This document shows, in pieces, positions 6,046 to 10,834 of a stretch of 10,834 bases of DNA; position 1 is the first letter of the stretch; each line of letters begins with the position of its first letter. The position numbers were made by a program, and so were the translations under genes. Under the pieces are notes generated by a model. It made no database searches and was not told the DNA's origin. It was given only the letters and a program-made list of their open reading frames with translations. This DNA comes from Bacteroidia bacterium (GTDB lineage Bacteria > Bacteroidota > Bacteroidia > UKL13-3), in contig JACFNJ010000072.1 in assembly GCA_019454865.1 (NCBI GenBank), positions 1-10,834 of the forward strand, read 5' to 3'.

Positions 6046-8622
6046 TTAACGATTGTAAACTGAGGAAATAATCAACTTTGAAGTGAAAATTTTATTTTGG
6101 TGTGAAGCTCGTATAATATATATACCATTTTGAAGATTCAGATTTTCTAAAGTAGCACCATCCTCCCCTTTTATTTGATTTGCATAAACAATTTTACCAG
6201 CCATATCCATAATTTCAATATTTACAGTATTTGCACCTTTTGGAAATTGAAAATAAAAGTTACCGTTGTTTGGATTAGGCCAAATTGCCATTTCACTTAA
6301 TGAATTTAAAGCCTGCAATCCTGTAGATACTACCGGAGGCAAATCAAAAGCTTCTGTTCCATCTGTGGTTAACGATGTACTTCCTTGTTTAGCAGAATAT
6401 CCCAAACCTCTTCTTGCAAAAACCTCCCAAATTAAGGCTGTATCTGCTCCATTGTTATTAAGTTTATCAGCACTAAGTATTGCATTTCGGGCATCAACAA
6501 ATCCCGGATTACAAGGTTGTAATTTTAAGCCATCAATAACTAATTGCAAGCAACGGTTATTTCCTCCGGTACCTGTGTGCAAATTGCTATCATATCCATA
6601 TTTTTCAATTAATTTCCAATACAAGTCGTTAAGCATGGTGCACCATACTGCACCTACTCCATGCGGAATTGCAGCAGTTTTAATGGAATTGTATGTATAA
6701 GGATTTGTTGTCATATTGGTACTATACTTAAATGGACGAATCCCCAAGTCGGATGGATTCTCATAATTTAACCATGTTCCAATGCCTCTGCCTGCTGTTT
6801 CATTTTCTGTAGATGAATGAGTCATGTATAAAGCAAAAAAATCACTCCACCCCTCTCCTGCTTGCTCATTATTGCTCAAACAATTTGAATTGGCTGCACC
6901 ACCGGTTAATCGAATAGAAATTCCATGTCCGTATTCGTGTGAAATTACACCATTATCCAAATCACTGTCAAAAAGTGGATACTGTGGCTCTGAACTTATA
7001 TTAACAAAAACACTGTCGGCTAACAATCGTTGTTTTAACGTATCGCCATACGATTTTTTTATCATAATAACCGGAATTGTAATGTCTGAAGAATTGCTAC
7101 CAGTCATTGTTACAATACTATTTGCATTATTAATTACAATTACAGCAATAGCCCCGGCATTTTGGGCATTGCGGGCACGAACGGGATATTGGCAGTTTCC
7201 ACTTCTTTCAATTAAAGCTACTTTACCATGTAAACTATCCGCTGAGCTTGAACAGCCGTTTGAACTATTTGCCGTACTTCGAAATAACTGTAAAGGCGCA
7301 TTATTTATATTAAAATCTTTTGTGCTAAATGCTGCAATTGCATAAGGTGTTGAATCAGTTAATGCCGAATCAGAGGCATACATAAATAATGCGGAATTAA
7401 CTTTTGAGTTATTCCATAAATACATTTGCATCCGCGGTTTAGTGCCATCGGGTGGTGCTGTAAAGTTTGCATTATTAGTTCCGCTTCCATCTTGTGCATC
7501 TGCTTGTACATAATCACCCTGCACTCCTCCTCTACCATAATTATTTGCTTGAAAATTACCTGCTAATTCATCAAAACCATAATGATACATTACATCATGC
7601 ATAAAATTATTCCATACAAATAAGTTAGTAATTGCTGCATTTAAATTATACGATACCGATGTTGTATCTTCTTTGTATGCATAGTCAAACAATAAATTAG
7701 AACCACCATCCGGACTATACCCCGGTATGTTTTGAGCTCTTTTATCATCACTTGCATATACATTATTTCCGCGTGTTATGGTGTATTCTTCACCTTCTAC
7801 ACCATCAGTATCGTGCCAGCCATAAGGTGATGCTACTGAATCAGCCGGGTTAATTAACAATTTCCTTTCTCCATGATTTGGGCTTTCTACATGTAACGGA
7901 AATGCATTATATGTGCCTCTATTTCCGGTTTTAGTTAATACCGGAGTTGTTTGTGTCTTTTGTACTTTAAAGCTTTTTGTACTTTTCATAACTTCATGCA
8001 CATGATTGGTACAATTTGTACTCCATGAATTTTTATCCAAAACAGTTCCGCTTTGTGCATCTACACGTACATTCCACCAGTTGTTTGTTGATTTTTCAAG
8101 CCAATTGGTGTTGTATGCTAATTTTAATTCTCCATCTATAATTACATAATAAAGTTGAATCTGTATTGGTTCTGGCGAAAGCGACTCATCAACAAATGCT
8201 GTTTTGTTGTTTTCTAATTTTAACGATGTTTTGGTTACTGCTTTTGGTAAAGATACGTTTAAATTTTGGGCTGTATTATATAATGCAGTAGCCGGATCAA
8301 CCGATGTTTGTAAATATTGGGCTTGCTCTTTAATATTTTTTACAAAGGTTTGGTTTAACCCAAATGCTTTGCCATCTTTAAAATTAACATTCCCCACGCC
8401 ATTAAATACTTCAATACCATTGTATGCCTGCCTGAAATACACATGGGTTACTCCATTATGCTTTGATGTATATTGATTGGTAATAATCAATTCGGCAACA
8501 TCTGATTTTGAAAATCCAAGTTGTTCCAACATGGATTGAAGCGTATGTGTTTGCACTATTTGTGCATTTACTCCAACAATTGTGCTTATTCCAATTGCAA
8601 TTAGTAATATTAGTTTTTTCAT
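6046..8622 (-). CDS. T9SS-secreted M36 (fungalysin-like) zinc metallopeptidase with PA domain
   Basis: This 858-aa protein is an extracellular protease made as a zymogen. It starts with a signal peptide, MKKLILLIAIGISTIVGVNA, with probable cleavage before Q21. An FTP/PepSY-type propeptide covers about residues 24-200. The catalytic domain begins near 235. The zinc site is H562-E563-Y-G-H566, with third ligand E590 in GEGWSDFF. A protease-associated (PA) domain is inserted at about 455-545, with HGKVALIERSGNC and a conserved AQNAGAIAVIVIN strand. Family blocks near 654-716 (HGVGAVWCTMLNDLYWKL, NRCLQLVIDGLKLQPCNPGF) are intact. The tail from about 776 (MAIWPNPNNGNFYFQF ... NGIYIIRA ... FTSKLII) is a type A T9SS sorting domain, so the protein should cross the outer membrane by T9SS. 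The ATG at 8622 is preferred over a TTG at 8673 because it places the signal peptide at the N-terminus. No clear terminator follows, so read-through to the XRE gene is possible. Confidence 0.95.
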   Translation of the reverse strand: MKKLILLIAIGISTIVGVNAQIVQTHTLQSMLEQLGFSKSDVAELIITNQYTSKHNGVTHVYFRQAYNGIEVFNGVGNVNFKDGKAFGLNQTFVKNIKEQAQYLQTSVDPATALYNTAQNLNVSLPKAVTKTSLKLENNKTAFVDESLSPEPIQIQLYYVIIDGELKLAYNTNWLEKSTNNWWNVRVDAQSGTVLDKNSWSTNCTNHVHEVMKSTKSFKVQKTQTTPVLTKTGNRGTYNAFPLHVESPNHGERKLLINPADSVASPYGWHDTDGVEGEEYTITRGNNVYASDDKRAQNIPGYSPDGGSNLLFDYAYKEDTTSVSYNLNAAITNLFVWNNFMHDVMYHYGFDELAGNFQANNYGRGGVQGDYVQADAQDGSGTNNANFTAPPDGTKPRMQMYLWNNSKVNSALFMYASDSALTDSTPYAIAAFSTKDFNINNAPLQLFRSTANSSNGCSSSADSLHGKVALIERSGNCQYPVRARNAQNAGAIAVIVINNANSIVTMTGSNSSDITIPVIMIKKSYGDTLKQRLLADSVFVNISSEPQYPLFDSDLDNGVISHEYGHGISIRLTGGAANSNCLSNNEQAGEGWSDFFALYMTHSSTENETAGRGIGTWLNYENPSDLGIRPFKYSTNMTTNPYTYNSIKTAAIPHGVGAVWCTMLNDLYWKLIEKYGYDSNLHTGTGGNNRCLQLVIDGLKLQPCNPGFVDARNAILSADKLNNNGADTALIWEVFARRGLGYSAKQGSTSLTTDGTEAFDLPPVVSTGLQALNSLSEMAIWPNPNNGNFYFQFPKGANTVNIEIMDMAGKIVYANQIKGEDGATLENLNLQNGIYIIRASHQNKIFTSKLIISSVYNR

Positions 8623-8673
8623 ATTATTACGAATGTAATTAAGCATAGGAATAATTGCTTTACCGGATTGCAA

Positions 8674-8694
8674 TTGTTAAGAACTTCTTAACAA
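8674..8694. promoter_or_regulatory. Perfect 21-bp dyad upstream of the M36 protease gene
   Basis: TTGTTAAGAA (8674-8683) and TTCTTAACAA (8685-8694) are exact reverse complements around a single central C. The dyad lies 51 bp upstream of the protease ATG, in the position expected for an operator. It abuts the A-tract of the suf terminator, sharing two bases. No U-tract follows on either strand, so a DNA-binding site is more likely than a second terminator. No convincing TAnnTTTG element was found between it and the start codon. Confidence 0.5.
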
Positions 8695-8723
8695 AAAAAG
8701 ACACGATTTGCGTGTCTTTTTTT
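8693..8723 (-). terminator. Terminator of the suf operon
   Basis: Thirteen perfect base pairs, AAAAAAAGACACG (8693-8705) with CGTGTCTTTTTTT (8711-8723), enclose a 5-nt loop. It begins one base after the stop codon of the DUF59 gene on the minus strand and ends in seven U. By symmetry it may also stop + strand transcripts. Confidence 0.92.
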
Positions 8724-8724
8724 G

Positions 8725-9072
8725 TTACATAAAACCTAATTGAAGTTTAGCACTTTCACTCATCATTTCTTGTGTCCAAGGGGGATCAAACACTACTTTT
8801 ACATCCACTTCTTTTACTTCTTCAATTTTTTCTAATTTCTCTTTTACCTCAGCCGGCATACTTTGAGCTGCCGGGCAAAAAGGTGAAGTTAATGTCATGA
8901 TGATTTCAATGTTTAAATCCACATCTACATTTACTTCATATACCAACCCTAATTCATATATATTTACAGGTATTTCGGGGTCAAAAACAGTTTGTAGTAC
9001 TTCAATTGCTTCGTTTTGCACTTCAACAAAGTTTTTAGCCGGATTATTATTTGTTTCTGTTTGTTCTGTCAT
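8725..9072 (-). CDS. DUF59/MIP18-family SUF-associated Fe-S assembly protein (SufT-like)
   Basis: This 115-aa protein carries the MIP18/DUF59 signature: a conserved D31-P-E33 (FDPEIPVNIYELGLVY, 30-45), and TLTSPFCP with conserved cysteine C66 (60-67), ending in a VKVVFDPPWTQEMMSE block. Family members act in maturation of iron-sulfur proteins, probably in late cluster transfer; relatives include SufT, PaaD and eukaryotic CIA2. A short acidic, Asn-rich N-terminal extension of about 14 residues precedes the domain. It is the last gene of the suf operon, 3 nt after sufE, with the terminator starting one base past its stop codon. The name sufT is plausible but not certain, because several DUF59 subgroups exist. 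Confidence 0.88.
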   Translation of the reverse strand: MTEQTETNNNPAKNFVEVQNEAIEVLQTVFDPEIPVNIYELGLVYEVNVDVDLNIEIIMTLTSPFCPAAQSMPAEVKEKLEKIEEVKEVDVKVVFDPPWTQEMMSESAKLQLGFM

Positions 9073-9075
9073 AAT

Positions 9076-9501
9076 TTAGTTTTGTTTTACTTGATACGCC
9101 AAAGCATACATTTTTATTTGTTTAATCATGCTTAATAATCCGTTGCTTCTTTGGCTTCCTATCATTCTATTCATCCCTATTTTGTCTAAGAAAAATAGTT
9201 CGGTATCTAAAATTTCACTTGGTGTTTTGCCATTCCATATCTCACGTAATAAATAGATTAAGCCTTTTGTTATATCGGTATTGCTATCCACTTCAAGCCA
9301 AACCTTACCATCTGTGTAACTTGGATAAACCCATACTTTACTTTGGCATCCATTTACTAAATATGTATCCGTTTTATGGTCTTCTGGCATTGGTGGCAAT
9401 TTCTTTCCTAAATCCATTAGGTAAAAAAGCGTTTGCTCCATATCGCCATCAAATAGCGTAAAGTTTTCTATTATATTATTTTGTATTTCTGTTGTAGTCA
9501 C
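9076..9501 (-). CDS. sufE: SufE, sulfur-acceptor partner of cysteine desulfurase
   Basis: SufE takes persulfide sulfur from SufS and passes it to the SufBCD scaffold. This 141-aa protein, typical in length, has the acceptor cysteine C52 in VNGCQSKVW (49-57). It also has the N-terminal helix pattern IIENFTLFDGDMEQTLFYLMDLGKKLPP and the SQRSNGLLSMI motif near 116-126. The start is a GTG at 9501-9499. The first in-frame ATG (M21) would remove the conserved first helix, and the GTG fits the operon spacing, 5 nt after the sufS stop. It is followed 3 nt later by the DUF59 gene. Confidence 0.93.
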   Translation of the reverse strand: MTTTEIQNNIIENFTLFDGDMEQTLFYLMDLGKKLPPMPEDHKTDTYLVNGCQSKVWVYPSYTDGKVWLEVDSNTDITKGLIYLLREIWNGKTPSEILDTELFFLDKIGMNRMIGSQRSNGLLSMIKQIKMYALAYQVKQN

Positions 9502-9506
9502 TGTAA

Positions 9507-10748
9507 TTATCGGTTTGCGTATTTGGCAATGGATGTTAATGCCTGTAATAAAGTATCAATCTCAGAAAAAGTATTATATAATGCAAATGAAACACGAATA
9601 GTACCTTCAAGTTCAAAAAACTGCATAAGCGGTTGTGTACAATGATGCCCTGTTCGAACAGCAATTCCCTTAGCATCCAACATCATACCCACATCAAACG
9701 GATGCATATTTTTAATCACAAAGGATTGAACCGCAACTTTGCTTTTTGCTGCTCCAATTAATTTTATTGCATCATTTGTTTGCTTATTTATTTCATTAAC
9801 ACCATTAACAAAATAGTTCAATAATTGTAATTCATAATCAGCAACATTTTCTTTACCAAGTACAGTTAAATAATCCAGTGCATACCGAAATGCAATTACA
9901 TCGCCAATGTTGGGTGTGCCTGCTTCAAACTTATATGGGATATCATTGTACGTTGTTTTTTCAAACGTTACTTCTTTTATCATTTCGCCTCCACCATGAT
10001 ATGGAGGCATTGTTTCCAACACCTCTCTTTTGCCGTACAAAACACCTACTCCTGTTGGTCCATAAAGTTTGTGTGATGAAATTGCCAAGAAGTCGCAATC
10101 GAGTTTTTGCACGTCAACATTGAGATGCGAGCATGCTTGCGCTCCATCCAACAATACTTTTGCTCCAACCTGATGCGCTAAGTTTATTATTTTTTCAACC
10201 GGATTAATTGTGCCTAATGCATTACTTACCCAAACACATGCTACAAGTTTTGTATTGGCTGAAAGCATTTCTTCGTATGCTTCCATAATCAGCTCTCCGT
10301 TTTGGTTTATGGGTACAACACGAAGTTTTGCTCCTTTTTCATCACATATCATTTGCCAAGGAACAATATTGCTGTGATGTTCCATAGTTGTAACAATTAC
10401 TTCATCACCTGCGTTTAGGTTAGCTCTACCCCATGTTTGTGCTACTAAATTTATACTTTCGGTTACGCCTTTGGTAAAAATACACTCTTCGGGTTCGTTG
10501 GCATTAATAAATGCTTGAATTGTTCGCCTGGTGTTTTCAAAATAATCAGTAGCACGCGAAGCCAAGGTATGCGCAGCACGATGAATGTTAGCATTATCTT
10601 TTAGGTAATATTGGTTTAAAGCTTCTATTACCTGTTTAGGCTTTTGGGTAGTTGCAGCATTGTCAAAATACACCAATGGCTTTCCATTTACTTCTTGATG
10701 AAGAATTGGGAAATTGGCTCGTATTGTATCAATATTACTCTTTATCAT
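9507..10748 (-). CDS. sufS: SufS, PLP-dependent cysteine desulfurase (group II)
   Basis: SufS removes sulfur from cysteine to give alanine and an enzyme persulfide for iron-sulfur cluster assembly. The 413-aa length is typical. PLP-binding lysine K227 lies in AISSHKLYGPTG (222-233). D201 and Q204 in LDGAQ contact the cofactor ring, and H124/H125 in MEHHSN (122-127) fit the stacking histidine. Catalytic C370 is in RTGHHCTQP (365-373); the short loop around it, with no long insertion, marks the SufS type rather than IscS/NifS. The N-terminus IRANFPILHQEVNGKPLVYFDNAAT is complete from the ATG at 10748. It lies between sufD (18-nt gap) and sufE (5-nt gap) on the same strand. Confidence 0.97.
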   Translation of the reverse strand: MIKSNIDTIRANFPILHQEVNGKPLVYFDNAATTQKPKQVIEALNQYYLKDNANIHRAAHTLASRATDYFENTRRTIQAFINANEPEECIFTKGVTESINLVAQTWGRANLNAGDEVIVTTMEHHSNIVPWQMICDEKGAKLRVVPINQNGELIMEAYEEMLSANTKLVACVWVSNALGTINPVEKIINLAHQVGAKVLLDGAQACSHLNVDVQKLDCDFLAISSHKLYGPTGVGVLYGKREVLETMPPYHGGGEMIKEVTFEKTTYNDIPYKFEAGTPNIGDVIAFRYALDYLTVLGKENVADYELQLLNYFVNGVNEINKQTNDAIKLIGAAKSKVAVQSFVIKNMHPFDVGMMLDAKGIAVRTGHHCTQPLMQFFELEGTIRVSFALYNTFSEIDTLLQALTSIAKYANR

Positions 10749-10766
10749 TTAAAGTTTTTCTGCAAT

Positions 10767-10834
10767 CTATTCCTCTAACAACTCTACCCATTCCGGAATT
10801 TTTATTTTTTCGGCTATATCGATGGCAAAGGCAT
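10767..10834 (-). CDS. sufD: C-terminal end of SufD (partial)
   Basis: The last 21 codons before TAG at 10769-10767 read AFAIDIAEKIKIPEWVELLEE, in the style of SufD C-termini (the AFAxEIxEKI helix). SufD is a scaffold subunit of the SufBC2D complex. The position directly upstream of sufS is the usual SUF order in Bacteroidota. The rest of the gene lies outside the window, so the call rests on a short tail plus context. Confidence 0.75.
   Translation of the reverse strand, partial: AFAIDIAEKIKIPEWVELLEE

Noticed and set aside
6266..7345. Long + strand open frames (144 and 173 codons) opposite the M36 gene
   Set aside because: They are antisense to a complete, motif-rich protease gene, their translations show no domain pattern, and they have no promoter-like element that I could see.

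Overview
This window is an AT-rich segment of a Bacteroidota chromosome, probably Chitinophagia, Sphingobacteriia or a related free-living lineage. The evidence is a type IX secretion (T9SS) C-terminal sorting domain on a large protease, a SUF gene order typical of the phylum (sufD-sufS-sufE-DUF59), a Bacteroidota-type DnaX C-terminus, matches to the TAnnTTTG -7 promoter element, and no obvious Shine-Dalgarno sequences. Most of it is housekeeping sequence, with a small accessory island in the middle.

Left part, + strand: the 3' end of a gene resembling trigger factor (1-233) is followed by a strong terminator (255-286). A compact operon then runs dnaX, a DUF502 membrane protein, a UbiA prenyltransferase and a YitT-family membrane protein (399-4603), ending in a terminator (4609-4644). 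Gaps are 1 nt, 1 nt and 28 nt. dnaX is split into two frames. A 375-codon ORF covers only clamp-loader domains I-III and stops just after a run of ten A (1511-1520). The conserved tau C-terminal region continues in the -1 frame. Slippage on this run would give a 578-aa tau beside a 375-aa gamma.

Middle, 4645-6045: a small alpha/beta-hydrolase gene (+) and an XRE/phage-repressor-type regulator (-) converge and overlap by 15 bp. Upstream of the regulator is a perfect 13-6-13 inverted repeat. It can be read as the first two of four AACAnnTGTT-like half-palindromes placed every 20-22 bp. An exact copy of one of these 10-mers lies 14 nt before the yitT start codon.

Right part, - strand: a secreted M36 (fungalysin-like) zinc metallopeptidase with signal peptide, propeptide, PA insert and T9SS signal (6046-8622). 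It has a perfect 21-bp dyad 51 bp upstream. Beyond that is the end of the suf operon (partial sufD, sufS, sufE, DUF59/SufT-like), closed by a perfect 13-bp hairpin terminator one base after the last stop codon. SufS and SufE form the cysteine desulfurase pair that supplies sulfur to the SufBCD scaffold.

I saw no tRNA, rRNA, CRISPR array, insertion sequence or new defence system. The two most interesting signals are the dnaX homopolymer frameshift and the phased operator-like array at the XRE gene.
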